Assembly (NCBI GenBank): GCA_964577615.1
Contig: CAZNZW010000003.1
Span: 41,334 to 105,333, forward strand
Direction: 5' to 3'
DNA: 64,000 nucleotides
Origin: QNYZ01 sp964577615
GTDB lineage: Bacteria > Desulfobacterota > Desulfobacteria > Desulfobacterales > QNYZ01
Under the pieces are notes generated by a model. The model made no database searches. It was not told where the DNA came from and saw only the letters and a program-made list of their open reading frames with translations. Below are positions 1 to 8,506 of the stretch, one piece after another (positions within the stretch are counted from its first letter, which is position 1; every line of letters starts with the position of its first letter). The position numbers were made by a program, and so were the translations under genes.

Positions 1-420
1 CGGCATGCAGAAAACCGCCGCCCGGCCGTTGATCACGCCGGCAGCGGCTCTGGACATCACCGCTGCGGAACCGATCTGCGCGTAGCTCAGTTGGGCAAAA
101 AGCGGTCCAAAGGCGCTCAGTTCCTTGGTAAACAACGGAGAGACGGCCTCGACAGACACGTCCGCAGGGGTAATTCCGGTCCCCCCCGTCACTATTATTA
201 CCTGGCTGCCGGCTGCCATCGCCTTGTTAACCGCGTCGCCAATGGCGGTGGCATCATCGGGAATCACCCGGTGGTAAACGACGTCATGCCCGGCTTCCCG
301 TGCGGCTGCGGCGATCCACAGGCCGCTCTCGTCATCTTCCAGGGAACGGGTCGTCGACGCAGTGACAATACCCAGAGAAATTTTTCGGGGGGCCTTCTGT
401 TTGTGTCCTGTTACGCCCAT
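1..420 (-). CDS. moaB: Molybdenum cofactor biosynthesis protein MoaB (C-terminus missing at window edge)
   Basis: The reverse strand reads open from ATG at 420 to the window edge (140 codons, 3' end missing). The product belongs to the MoaB/MogA family, which acts on molybdopterin (adenylylation) in molybdenum/tungsten cofactor synthesis in the cytoplasm. The family signature is visible: a strand followed by VTGGTGITPADVSVEAV about residues 66-82, the MoCF-type phosphate-binding loop. An AAAGGA ribosome site at 431-436 favours the ATG at 420 over an in-frame ATG at 429 that touches it. Nothing upstream indicates an operon partner. MogA is the main alternative; the family call itself is firm. 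Confidence 0.85.
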   Translation of the reverse strand, partial: MGVTGHKQKAPRKISLGIVTASTTRSLEDDESGLWIAAAAREAGHDVVYHRVIPDDATAIGDAVNKAMAAGSQVIIVTGGTGITPADVSVEAVSPLFTKELSAFGPLFAQLSYAQIGSAAVMSRAAAGVINGRAAVFCMP

Positions 421-887
421 GGTCGGCATCCTTTGCGAGTATGATATTTATAAGGTCTGTCCGGACCCTGTATCCCGGAAAGGCTTAAGTATAGCATCTA
501 AGCCGGGCCGTTGAAAGAGTCTCTACACAAACGGCCCGGACAAAAGACCGGGCCCCCGCTCCGGCCGCTTGCCATTTAAAACTCTGAAGCATGATTTTCG
601 CGTCAGGTTTTCTTATTTTTCTTTTGGCAGAAACATGTCACTTCCACGGAGACAGATAAATATCGGCTGTTGAGTCGAAAAAATACGTCCGGGATTCCGG
701 ATTAATGTATTGCTTTACCCGGGATTTTCTGTAATTCTCACTCAATTTTCACAAGATTGCCGTCTGCCACGATGTCAGGGGGCTGTTGGCGGATATCCCC
801 CTTTCAGCGGGTTTGAATATATTTATCACCGCCGGGAAAAATGATACGATCACTTTACGTTCACACCATTTTTTGCGAAGGGGCCAG
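421..887. other. Intergenic region between divergent moaB and the DUF2279 gene
   Basis: 467 bases without a supported gene. The only clear structure is a short GC-rich inverted repeat, GGCCCGG at 533-539 against CCGGGCC at 548-554, with an 8-base loop and no T-tract. It should hold two divergent promoters, but I could not find a convincing -35/-10 pair for either gene. Confidence 0.5.
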
Positions 888-1784
888 ATGATAACCGAGT
901 ACTTTTCTGTAAAAACTATTACCTTCCTGTGCATTTTTGTTCTTTCAATGCCATTGTCAGCATCCGCCGGTCAGGAGAACCCTATCGGTACCGCCGCAAC
1001 GGCCGGCCAACCTGTTCAAGGTGCTGAAACCGGTGAAAACGGCTGGTGGGCAGGGTTGCCCAAAGAAAAAAAGATGCTCTACACCACTTCGGTATCGGCC
1101 GCCGCCATTGCCATCTGGGGGCTGGCCACGTGGGACTATGGCTCATCCGGGCTGCATGGCAGCGACGAGGGGTTTTTCGAGGCAGATGCCAAATACGGCG
1201 GTGCCGATAAGTGCGGACATTTTTTTGCATCTTATGCGTTTTCCGATGCCTTGACGGGCCTCTATCACGGATTTGGTTACGATTCCCGGGTCGCCAGCCG
1301 CTACGGCGTTCTCTCCGCCTGGCTGGTGCAGGCTTTCATGGAACTTGGAGACGCCACCAGTGAATCCCAGGGGTTTTCCAACGAGGATATGCTGATGAAT
1401 ACCCTGGGGTGTTTAACCAGCCTGGCCATGCAGAAATATCCCGATCTGGACCGGAAAATTGATTTTCGGGTCGAATATGTCTTTAATGTTGCCGTTGGCG
1501 GTATTTTTGACGATTATACCAATCAGTATTATTCCATGGTATTGAAACTGGACGGTTTTGATGCCATCAAAAACAATTTTCTCAAATACCTTGAATTCAG
1601 TGTCGGGTATTATTCCCGGGGCTATGACAACGACAGTGTGGCCAAAAAAAGATCCATCTATGCCGGTGTCAGTCTCAATCTTTCCCGGCTGCTTTTCCGG
1701 AAGGGTTATCAGAAAACCGGAAAGCTGTTTGAGTATTTTCAACTCCCCTATACGGTGATCAAGGCTTCCCGCGATCTTGATTAA
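888..1784 (+). CDS. Exported DUF2279 (YfiM-like) protein
   Basis: 298 residues. The start at 888 is chosen because a GAAGGGG ribosome site lies just upstream and the first 28 residues form a signal peptide (hydrophobic core, cleavage near ASAGQ). Residues 100-200 match the DUF2279/YfiM family: an ADKCGHFFASY motif around residue 106-116 (D-K-x-G-H) followed by hydrophobic helices and a conserved SNEDMLMNTLG stretch. YfiM-like proteins are predicted envelope proteins without an assigned reaction. The C-terminal third, rich in tyrosine and aromatic residues, could be a small beta-domain. It stands alone on the strand, 159 bases before the next gene. Function unknown. Confidence 0.75.
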   Translation: MITEYFSVKTITFLCIFVLSMPLSASAGQENPIGTAATAGQPVQGAETGENGWWAGLPKEKKMLYTTSVSAAAIAIWGLATWDYGSSGLHGSDEGFFEADAKYGGADKCGHFFASYAFSDALTGLYHGFGYDSRVASRYGVLSAWLVQAFMELGDATSESQGFSNEDMLMNTLGCLTSLAMQKYPDLDRKIDFRVEYVFNVAVGGIFDDYTNQYYSMVLKLDGFDAIKNNFLKYLEFSVGYYSRGYDNDSVAKKRSIYAGVSLNLSRLLFRKGYQKTGKLFEYFQLPYTVIKASRDLD

Positions 1785-1943
1785 GGCAGTCATTTCCGGT
1801 CAGCTCCGGGATTGATTCTATCAACATGTTCTGTCGGGAATCTGAATTGAAAACCGGCCGATCCATCCTTACCTTATAATTTAACACTCACCGGTGGCGG
1901 CTCTGTCACCTGCCGCCGCCATCATCATTATGGCGGGGATGCC

Positions 1944-4535
1944 ATGCTGTTAAAGAACCTGTTTCGACACTGGACCTACCAGGTTTTTTCTCCGGGGACC
2001 GTTCTGCAGGAAAAATACGAGGCTTTCAAGGCCCTGCTGGCCCATGACAAGGCCGCACACGAAGTCATGGCCGAGCTGGAGGACATCTATTACAATCAGG
2101 AACGGGTCGATTTTTCGCAGATCACGCAAAAAGTCGGTCAATTGTCTGAAGATGTCCGGGGAATAGTCGAAAATCTGGTCCGGATGTGCCCGCTGCGCTA
2201 TCAGGATCTTCCCGGTTATTATAAAAAAATAGACGCCTATATCCGCTTCATGCTGGTCCCGCCGGCCGCCGGGGTTTCCCCGCCCTATACCCTCGGTATG
2301 TCCGACATTCTAAAACACGGCCCGGCCATGGCAGGGGGCAAGGCATTTAACCTGGCCACTCTTTCAGACCGGCTCGATCTGCCTGTTCCGGCCGGATTTG
2401 CCATCTCCACTCAGGCCACCCATCTTTTTCTGGCAACCAACCGGTTAAGGCCCCGTATCAACGCCGTGCTGGCCGGCCTCGACATTCAGTCCGCGGCGTC
2501 ACTGGAAAAGGCTTCCCGTGAAATCATTGGCTGGATTATGGCCGCTGCAATACCACCCGAGATTGAGGCCGCCGTTGACGCCGCCCGCCGGGCCTGCACG
2601 TGGCAGCAGCCGGACGATCTGCGCCTGGCTGTCCGCAGCAGCGCCGTTGCCGAGGATGGCCGGTCTTCCTTTGCCGGGCAGTACCATACGGAACTCAATG
2701 TTTCCGCAGCCGGTATTCTTCGGGCCTACCAAAAGGTCATTGCCAGTAAATATGCCCCCCGGGCCCTGTATTATCGCATTAACCATGGCCTGTCCGACGA
2801 AGAAACCCCCATGGCGGCGCTGGTTCTGGAAATGATCGATGCCCGGGCAAGTGGCGTCATGTATACCCGCCGGCCCGATGATCCCGATGCGGATCATCTC
2901 GACATCCACGCCGTCTGGGGGCTGGGTGAACGGCTCGTCGGCGGCGAGACAGCGGCGGATATTTTCCGTCTCTCCCGGTCGGATCCGCCTGAAATAGAAA
3001 CCCGGCAGATCAGCGAAAAAACAGATCAGATGATACACTCTCCGGCCGGCGGCACGCGGGTGGTGCCCGTGTCCGAAGAAAAAAGACAGGTTCCCTGCCT
3101 GGGAACCCGCGGGGTCCTGGCTCTGGCGGCGTGGGGGCTGCGGATTGAAGCCTGTTACGGTACGCCCCAGGATGTGGAGTGGTGCCGCGACGGTAACGGT
3201 CATTTCTTTGTTCTGCAGTCACGGCCGCTGAACATCGAATCGGTCGAGCCTGATCGCCTCGAATGCCGCTTTGATGATGTGGAAAAGGCGGTGCTTCTTT
3301 CCGGCGGCGAAAAAGCTGCCGGCGGCATCGGTGCCGGCCGGGTATTTACACTCAGCCAGGACTCGGATCTTGACGGTCTCCCGGCGGGATCGATCCTGGT
3401 AGCCAAAAATTCCCGGCCGCACTATGTCCGGATTTTAGACCGCGTGGCCGCCGTGGTGACCGATACCGGCAGCGCCGCCGGTCATTTTGCATCGGTGGCC
3501 CGCGAATTCGGCATTCCCATGCTCGTTAACACCCGCTCGGCCACCTCCCTTCTTCAGCCGGGGCAGGAAGTCACAGTTCACGCCGATGACAAAACCATTT
3601 ACGCGGGTATCATCCCCGCCATGATCGACAGCCCCTGCGCCCGGCGAAATCTCCTGGTCGACAGCCATTTTATGCGGAAAATGGAATATATTATGGGGTT
3701 TATCTCGCCCCTTGGCATGACGGACCCCGAGGCCGATGATTTCACGGCCGGCGGATGCCGATCTTTGCACGATATCATCCGGTTTGCCCATGAAAAGGCG
3801 GTGGCCGAGATGTTTTCCCAGGGCGACCGCCGCATCACGCGCAAACAGGGTGCCCGGAAGCTGGCCACTGACATTCCCATGCAGGTTTACCTTCTCGATG
3901 TGGGCAACGGGCTCACGGAAAAACCGGCCGATCCCAGAGCCGTCCGGATCGAAGAGGTCAGGTGCCTGCCGTTTACGGCTGTCTGGAAAGGGCTTTCTCA
4001 CCCTGATATTCAGTGGTCGGAGTTTGGCCATTTTGACTGGGCGGAATACGACAAAATCATTATGAACGGGGGAATAATCAGCGCGGATTCGGCCCTTTTT
4101 TCCAGCTATGCCGTTTTATCGGACCACTATCTGAACCTGGCCTTGAAGTTTGGTTATCACTTTGTGATTCTGGATACGATCTGCGGCGAACACGTCGAAG
4201 AAAATTACGTTCTCTTTCGTTTTACCGGCGGCGGTGCCGATTATGCCGGCCGCAGCCTTCGGGCTGATTTTTTACGCCAGATACTTGACCGGATCGGTTT
4301 TTCCGTCGAAGATCGGAAGGGCGATCTGATCAATGCCCGCACCGCCCATGACGACCGGGCGGCCATGGAAGAAAAGCTCGACTGGATCGGCCGTCTTCTC
4401 GGCGCCACGCGGTTGATGGATATGTACCTGAAAGATGCGTCCCAGATTGACGGATTTGTTTCTGATTTCATGGCGGGACGGTATCATTTCGCGAAGGCCG
4501 ATGCGGTGGACACTTCCGGTTCGGTCATCGCCTGA
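1944..4535 (+). CDS. PEP-utilising-enzyme-like phosphotransferase (PPDK N-terminal plus phosphohistidine domain)
   Basis: 863 residues. Residues 1-115 are a helical region of unknown type. Residues about 118-430 form the PEP synthase/PPDK ATP-grasp domain (GGKAFNLATL at 131; AVRSSAVAEDGRSSFAGQY; QDVEWCRDG; LQSRPLN). Residues about 470-560 are the swivelling phosphohistidine domain with TDTGSAAGHFASVARE, where His514 would carry the phosphate. The C-terminal 300 residues do not look like the PEP/pyruvate TIM barrel of PpsA or PpdK, so the acceptor is unknown. This layout resembles other ATP-grasp/phosphohistidine enzymes of the rifampicin phosphotransferase and PEP synthase superfamily. The next gene, 41 bases on, encodes a phosphatase and may be cotranscribed. 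The domain calls are secure; the reaction is not. Confidence 0.75.
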   Translation: MLLKNLFRHWTYQVFSPGTVLQEKYEAFKALLAHDKAAHEVMAELEDIYYNQERVDFSQITQKVGQLSEDVRGIVENLVRMCPLRYQDLPGYYKKIDAYIRFMLVPPAAGVSPPYTLGMSDILKHGPAMAGGKAFNLATLSDRLDLPVPAGFAISTQATHLFLATNRLRPRINAVLAGLDIQSAASLEKASREIIGWIMAAAIPPEIEAAVDAARRACTWQQPDDLRLAVRSSAVAEDGRSSFAGQYHTELNVSAAGILRAYQKVIASKYAPRALYYRINHGLSDEETPMAALVLEMIDARASGVMYTRRPDDPDADHLDIHAVWGLGERLVGGETAADIFRLSRSDPPEIETRQISEKTDQMIHSPAGGTRVVPVSEEKRQVPCLGTRGVLALAAWGLRIEACYGTPQDVEWCRDGNGHFFVLQSRPLNIESVEPDRLECRFDDVEKAVLLSGGEKAAGGIGAGRVFTLSQDSDLDGLPAGSILVAKNSRPHYVRILDRVAAVVTDTGSAAGHFASVAREFGIPMLVNTRSATSLLQPGQEVTVHADDKTIYAGIIPAMIDSPCARRNLLVDSHFMRKMEYIMGFISPLGMTDPEADDFTAGGCRSLHDIIRFAHEKAVAEMFSQGDRRITRKQGARKLATDIPMQVYLLDVGNGLTEKPADPRAVRIEEVRCLPFTAVWKGLSHPDIQWSEFGHFDWAEYDKIIMNGGIISADSALFSSYAVLSDHYLNLALKFGYHFVILDTICGEHVEENYVLFRFTGGGADYAGRSLRADFLRQILDRIGFSVEDRKGDLINARTAHDDRAAMEEKLDWIGRLLGATRLMDMYLKDASQIDGFVSDFMAGRYHFAKADAVDTSGSVIA

Positions 4536-4576
4536 CCGTCGCCGGCGGCCGGCCACCCTGATAGCAAAGGAGAACC

Positions 4577-5653
4577 ATGTCTGAATACCGGCTTACCTGG
4601 GTCACCGAAGACCTGGCCGTGGGATATGCGCCCATGTCGTATGATGCGCTCGACGCTATTCGTGCCGAGGGGATCGACGCCATCGTCAACCTTTGCGGCG
4701 AATACTGCGATCTGCATGAGATCGAGAAAAAATCCGGCTTTGAGGTCTACTATCTGCCCATTCCCGACGAGTGCGTGCCGGATATGGCGGAAATGGAAAA
4801 AGGTCTGTCCTGGCTGGACGCAGCGATCTATCAGGGAAAAAAAGTCCTCGTCCACTGCCGTTTCGGTATCGGGCGAACAGGTACGTTTGTGACCGCTTAT
4901 TTGATTCGCCGGGGTCTCGGTCTGAAGGTGGCCCTGAAAAAAATGAAAAAAACAGGGGCACAGCCGCAAACCCATTCCCAATGGCAGATGGTAAAAAAAT
5001 ACGGAAAAGCATGCGGTCTGCTGAAAATCCGGGAACCGGCGCTGGAGTCGAAAAATATTGTCGATTTGAGCCGCTTCTTCCGGGAATATGAGGCCCTGCA
5101 AAAAAAAGTGACGGATGCCATCCGGACTGCGGCGGACAAGGCCCCGCCGCTGCCCGACGGTGATCCCGGAAAAGACTGCGGCTATCACGATTATTTCGAG
5201 CTGTCCCTGATTGAGGCGATCTATCTTTTCCATACACTGAACCGGAAGCTGTCGCACGACGACCGGAAAACGATCGTCCAGCGGGCCATATCTATCCGGG
5301 AGGCGGCACACCGCTTGAAAACAGCGGCCCCAGGCGACGACCCGGCCAGCAGCCCGGATGAGGACGCCGCGCTGAAGAAGGTCTATCTGGATCGTAAAGT
5401 CAAGTGTCCGCTGCACCGGGCATCCGGCTGCCGGGTTTTCGATCATCGTCCGATCCGCTGCCGCTGCCAGGGCATTGACCGCCATGTGATTGATATTCCG
5501 ATGATCGAAGCGGCTCTGGACAGACTTTCGCGAGACGTTTTTTTTGCGTTTTCCGGGCAGTTCCCGGAAGGGGGCGCATTGACCTTTTCCCTTGGCGATA
5601 CGGTTTCGGGTAAATTCGTACAGGATTATTTCTACTACCTGGCTGCTTTGTAG
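4577..5653 (+). CDS. Dual-specificity protein phosphatase fused to a YkgJ-like cysteine domain
   Basis: 358 residues with an AAAGGAGAACC ribosome site before ATG 4577. Residues 1-150 are a cysteine phosphatase: HCRFGIGRTG at 93-102 supplies Cys94 and Arg100 of the CX5R loop, and Asp64 in PIPDE is a candidate general acid. Residues about 200-358 resemble the YkgJ (CxxCxxCC) metal-binding family: CPLHRASGCRVFDHRPIRCRC places cysteines at 277, 285, 295 and 297. The usual N-terminal cysteine cluster of YkgJ is reduced to Cys201. The fusion suggests a phosphatase whose activity or targeting depends on a metal or Fe-S-like site. It follows the PEP-utilising-like gene, so the pair may form a phosphorylation/dephosphorylation module. 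That link is inference. Confidence 0.75.
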   Translation: MSEYRLTWVTEDLAVGYAPMSYDALDAIRAEGIDAIVNLCGEYCDLHEIEKKSGFEVYYLPIPDECVPDMAEMEKGLSWLDAAIYQGKKVLVHCRFGIGRTGTFVTAYLIRRGLGLKVALKKMKKTGAQPQTHSQWQMVKKYGKACGLLKIREPALESKNIVDLSRFFREYEALQKKVTDAIRTAADKAPPLPDGDPGKDCGYHDYFELSLIEAIYLFHTLNRKLSHDDRKTIVQRAISIREAAHRLKTAAPGDDPASSPDEDAALKKVYLDRKVKCPLHRASGCRVFDHRPIRCRCQGIDRHVIDIPMIEAALDRLSRDVFFAFSGQFPEGGALTFSLGDTVSGKFVQDYFYYLAAL

Positions 5654-5665
5654 GCTCTCCCCGGC

Positions 5666-6097
5666 TCAGTTCCCCAGCGGCGGGTTTTCGCGGGCGGGTG
5701 GCGGTGACCACCAGAAATCATTGGCGTCAACCGGGTCGTAATATTTGATATGGCCGTTTACCAGAACCGTCGGCGCCCGGCGGGTTTCATCGCGCCCGCA
5801 GCGCATCAGCCGATCCATGGCCATCATCCAGCCCTTGACCGGGCCGTGTCTGGCCACGGCCTGGCGGGCATATTCGGAACAGGACGGTTCCATGGGGCAT
5901 GCCCCCCGGCGAACGCCATTCAGATGATTGAGCGGTCCCTGGTAGAAACCGAGCAGCGTCGATGGCGGGGCGTGTCCCCCGCCGGCCGGTACTACCGCGC
6001 ATCCCGCCGGAAACAGCATGGCCGCCATAACCATCCACACGAGTTTCGCCGTCGGCGACGGCCTGCTTTCATTTCCAGGTAAGGTTCTCATAGGCAT
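5666..6097 (-). CDS. YidD-like (membrane protein insertion efficiency factor family) probable lipoprotein
   Basis: 143 residues, convergent with the phosphatase gene. Residues 18-33 form a hydrophobic segment ending at Cys33 (FPAGC), a plausible though imperfect lipobox. The middle carries the YidD family core, CPMEPSCSEYARQAVARHG, then a GWMMAMDRLMRCGR helix; the same signature occurs in the canonical yidD at 48226-48450. Compared with standard YidD (about 70-80 residues), this protein has an added exported N-terminus and a C-terminal tail ending in a PVDANDFWW-type segment. YidD helps YidC-dependent insertion at the inner face of the membrane; an exported paralogue would sit on the other side, so its role is unclear. 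Confidence 0.7.
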   Translation of the reverse strand: MPMRTLPGNESRPSPTAKLVWMVMAAMLFPAGCAVVPAGGGHAPPSTLLGFYQGPLNHLNGVRRGACPMEPSCSEYARQAVARHGPVKGWMMAMDRLMRCGRDETRRAPTVLVNGHIKYYDPVDANDFWWSPPPARENPPLGN

Positions 6098-6183
6098 GGT
6101 GACCGTATCATATCGCCATCACGATTGCCACCGGCGGCAACCGTGAAGGCATTGTCGATCTCTGGCAATGATCAGCGTATTTA

Positions 6184-6212
6184 TTGACAAAAAGCCAATA
6201 ATGGCGTAATAA
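6184..6212 (+). promoter_or_regulatory. Candidate promoter for the 34-residue-repeat gene
   Basis: TTGACA at 6184-6189, a 17-base spacer, and TAATAA at 6207-6212. The -35 is a perfect consensus and the -10 is weak. It lies about 130 bases upstream of the ATG at 6340. Confidence 0.4.
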
Positions 6213-6339
6213 GCCCGCAGGTTTGGTTAAAATGTCAACCGGATGCCGATGCTGTCGGTTGCCGGCACGGCATCACCAGAAGCGATCACGGTTTTTCCAG
6301 TCCAGCAACCCCGCGCTTTCGCAAACAAGGGAGAAAAAG

Positions 6340-8364
6340 ATGGCCACAAAAGAAGAACTGCAGGAAAAAGAAGAGGAATGCGAGTCAACCGAAGAATATG
6401 TCAACCTGGCGAAAGAGGTGATTCAGGATCTTGACGATACGGATTGGGCCAAAGAGCTGATGGAAGAAGCGGTGGACTGGGCGGAAACCACCGATGACTT
6501 TGTCATGCTGGCCAAAGGGGCCACGGATGTTCTCAAAGATGCCGATCTGGCCGGGCAGTATATTGTCCAGGGCAAAGATTACTGCATGAATGTGGACGAA
6601 TTTACGAATCTGGCCAAAAGCGCGGCGGATATCGGCGATACCGACGCCGCCAAGGAAATTTTTGCCGCCGCACAGGGAAAATGCATCAAGGTAGACGACT
6701 TTTTCAAAGTGGCCGGCCAGGTCAAAACGGTCCTTAAAGATGTCGATCTGGCCAAAGAGATAGTTGAAAAAGCCCGGGCCAAGTGTACCAAGGCCGCCGA
6801 TTTTGCTAATTTTGCCCAGCGCCTTAAGGAAGATCTGGGGGATGACCAGGCCGCGGCCGAGGTGTTTACCCAGGCCATGGACACCTGCAAAACGGCGGAT
6901 GACTTTGGCCAGCTGGCCAAGGGCGTCATCGATACCCTCGGCGACAAAGAGACCGCCCGGGCCATCTTTCAAAAGGCCGAGGCAACCGTTACCTCGGGCC
7001 TCGACCTGGCCAAACTGGGAGAAGGGGTCATGGGGACGCTCGGAGATAAGGATCTGGCCACGGCCCTGTACCGCAAAGCCATCGGCGGGACGGAAAAAGG
7101 CAGCGATCTGATGACACTGGCCGCCTCGGTCATGACCGGTCTGAAAGACCGGGACCTGGCGCTGGAAGTCTACAAGGCCGCCGAGGCGCCGCTGAGTACT
7201 TTCAAGGAATTTACGGCCCTGGCCGACGCCGTCCTCACGGATACCGGCGACAAAGCCTATGCGGCCCAGGTTTATGGTAAAGCTGCCGAAGCCAGCGACG
7301 ATGCCGGCGAAATCGTGACCGTGGCGACCGCCCTGGCCGACAAGATCGAAGACAGCGCCACCGCCCAGAGCGCGCTGCGGGAAGCCGAACAGGCCGTTAA
7401 AACCCCGGCGGATTTTCAGAAAGTGGCCGAAGCCGTGATGCAATACGCCGATGATACGGCCTGGAAAGACGAAATGAAAATCCAGCTGGAAAAACGGGAG
7501 GCTCACAAAGATCTATATGTGGATTTTGCCAAACGGGAACAGGAATACGTTACCGCGCCATCGATGAGCAATCTGGCCCACGAGGTCATGGCCGCCACCG
7601 GCGATGCGCCGTATACCCGCAAACTGTACCGCAAAGCCGAATCGATGTGTAATTACTTCGAAGATCACCTTTCCCTGGCCCCTAAAATCACCGCCGACCT
7701 CAAAGACGACGCGTGGGTCCGGGAAATTTTTTCAAAGCAGCTTGAAAAAAGCAATGACGACTACAAGCTCAGGGAAGTGGCCGACGGCATTGTCAATCAA
7801 CTCAAGGACAGGTCCTGGGCCAAACAGGTTTTTCAGGAGTGGGAGGGTCGGTGCGGGAAAAGCACCGATTTCATCAAGCTGGCCGCCATTGTCAAAGACA
7901 GCCTGGGGGACGACGCCTGGGCCAAAAAGCTGCTCGATAAAGCCGGAGCGGCCACAGAAGGCCCGGCCGGCACCATCGGGCTGGCGACTGCCGCCCATAA
8001 TATTCTCAAGGATTCGGACTGGGCCCGTTCCCTGTTTAATCAAGTGGGCGACGCCTGCACCGGCCGGCATGATTACGAACGCCTGTTCTCTGCCGTGGAA
8101 GAAAAACTGGGCGATCGGGATCTGCTCCGTCAGGCCCATGAAAAGGCGGCCGGACAATTAACATCGAGTCAAGATCTGGGATACCTCGCCGAAAGCATCC
8201 TCAGGCGCTTTAAAGATACCGACTGGGCCCGCCAGATCTACGAAAAAGCGGTGTCCGCCTCGGATATCGGTGGATCCTGGAATCGCCTGGCGCTCAGCGT
8301 GGCCGACAAGCTGGGCGACGGCCAGTGGGCCGGAAAAATCCGCCAGAAATTTGCATCGTTTTGA
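6340..8364 (+). CDS. Large helical-repeat protein, about nineteen 34-residue repeats
   Basis: 674 residues from ATG 6340, preceded by GGGAGAAAAAG. No signal peptide or membrane segment is visible. Nearly the whole chain is a tandem repeat with a strict 34-residue period. The unit can be written roughly as C/T-x-x-x-D-F-x-x-L-A-x-x-V-x-x-x-L-x-D-x-x-W/L-A-x-x-I/L-x-x-K-A, two amphipathic helices per unit. Cysteine often opens a unit (CMNVDEF, CIKVDDF, CTKAADF, CKTADDF, CGKSTDF). One degenerate stretch occurs near residues 370-395. The fold should be a TPR-like solenoid and the protein is very acidic. Such solenoids are protein-binding scaffolds; no partner can be named from the neighbours. Confidence 0.7.
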   Translation: MATKEELQEKEEECESTEEYVNLAKEVIQDLDDTDWAKELMEEAVDWAETTDDFVMLAKGATDVLKDADLAGQYIVQGKDYCMNVDEFTNLAKSAADIGDTDAAKEIFAAAQGKCIKVDDFFKVAGQVKTVLKDVDLAKEIVEKARAKCTKAADFANFAQRLKEDLGDDQAAAEVFTQAMDTCKTADDFGQLAKGVIDTLGDKETARAIFQKAEATVTSGLDLAKLGEGVMGTLGDKDLATALYRKAIGGTEKGSDLMTLAASVMTGLKDRDLALEVYKAAEAPLSTFKEFTALADAVLTDTGDKAYAAQVYGKAAEASDDAGEIVTVATALADKIEDSATAQSALREAEQAVKTPADFQKVAEAVMQYADDTAWKDEMKIQLEKREAHKDLYVDFAKREQEYVTAPSMSNLAHEVMAATGDAPYTRKLYRKAESMCNYFEDHLSLAPKITADLKDDAWVREIFSKQLEKSNDDYKLREVADGIVNQLKDRSWAKQVFQEWEGRCGKSTDFIKLAAIVKDSLGDDAWAKKLLDKAGAATEGPAGTIGLATAAHNILKDSDWARSLFNQVGDACTGRHDYERLFSAVEEKLGDRDLLRQAHEKAAGQLTSSQDLGYLAESILRRFKDTDWARQIYEKAVSASDIGGSWNRLALSVADKLGDGQWAGKIRQKFASF

Positions 8365-8390
8365 TGCGGCTGCCCGTTTATTGATCATCC

Positions 8391-8421
8391 CAGCGGGCCG
8401 GTGACCATCACCGGCCCGCTG
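8391..8421. other. Strong hairpin between the repeat-protein gene and ribBA
   Basis: A perfect 14-bp stem (8391-8404 with 8408-8421) and a 3-base loop. No T-tract follows on either strand, so it is not a standard intrinsic terminator, though it may stabilise or end the upstream transcript. Confidence 0.5.
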
Positions 8422-8506
8422 CCGGCAAATACACGACAACCGGCGCCCCGGCCGGTTGCCCGCCATTGGCAGGTATCCGACCCTGCCGAAACCCGGGAGT
8501 AATGCG

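Noticed and set aside
79..100. tRNA-like D-arm sequence (GCGCGTAGCTCAGTTGGGC)
   Set aside because: It lies inside the moaB reading frame (encoding AQLSYAQ on the other strand) and no matching anticodon or T-arm follows.
533..554. Terminator between moaB and the DUF2279 gene
   Set aside because: The stem is only 7 bp, lacks a T-tract on both strands, and lies upstream of both divergent genes.
4484..5485. Long open frame antisense to the phosphatase gene
   Set aside because: It lacks a ribosome site and recognisable domains, and the sense frame has clear CX5R and YkgJ-type motifs; high GC produces such shadow frames.
8365..8506. FMN riboswitch upstream of ribBA
   Set aside because: The spacer holds one simple hairpin and lacks the conserved FMN-aptamer segments.
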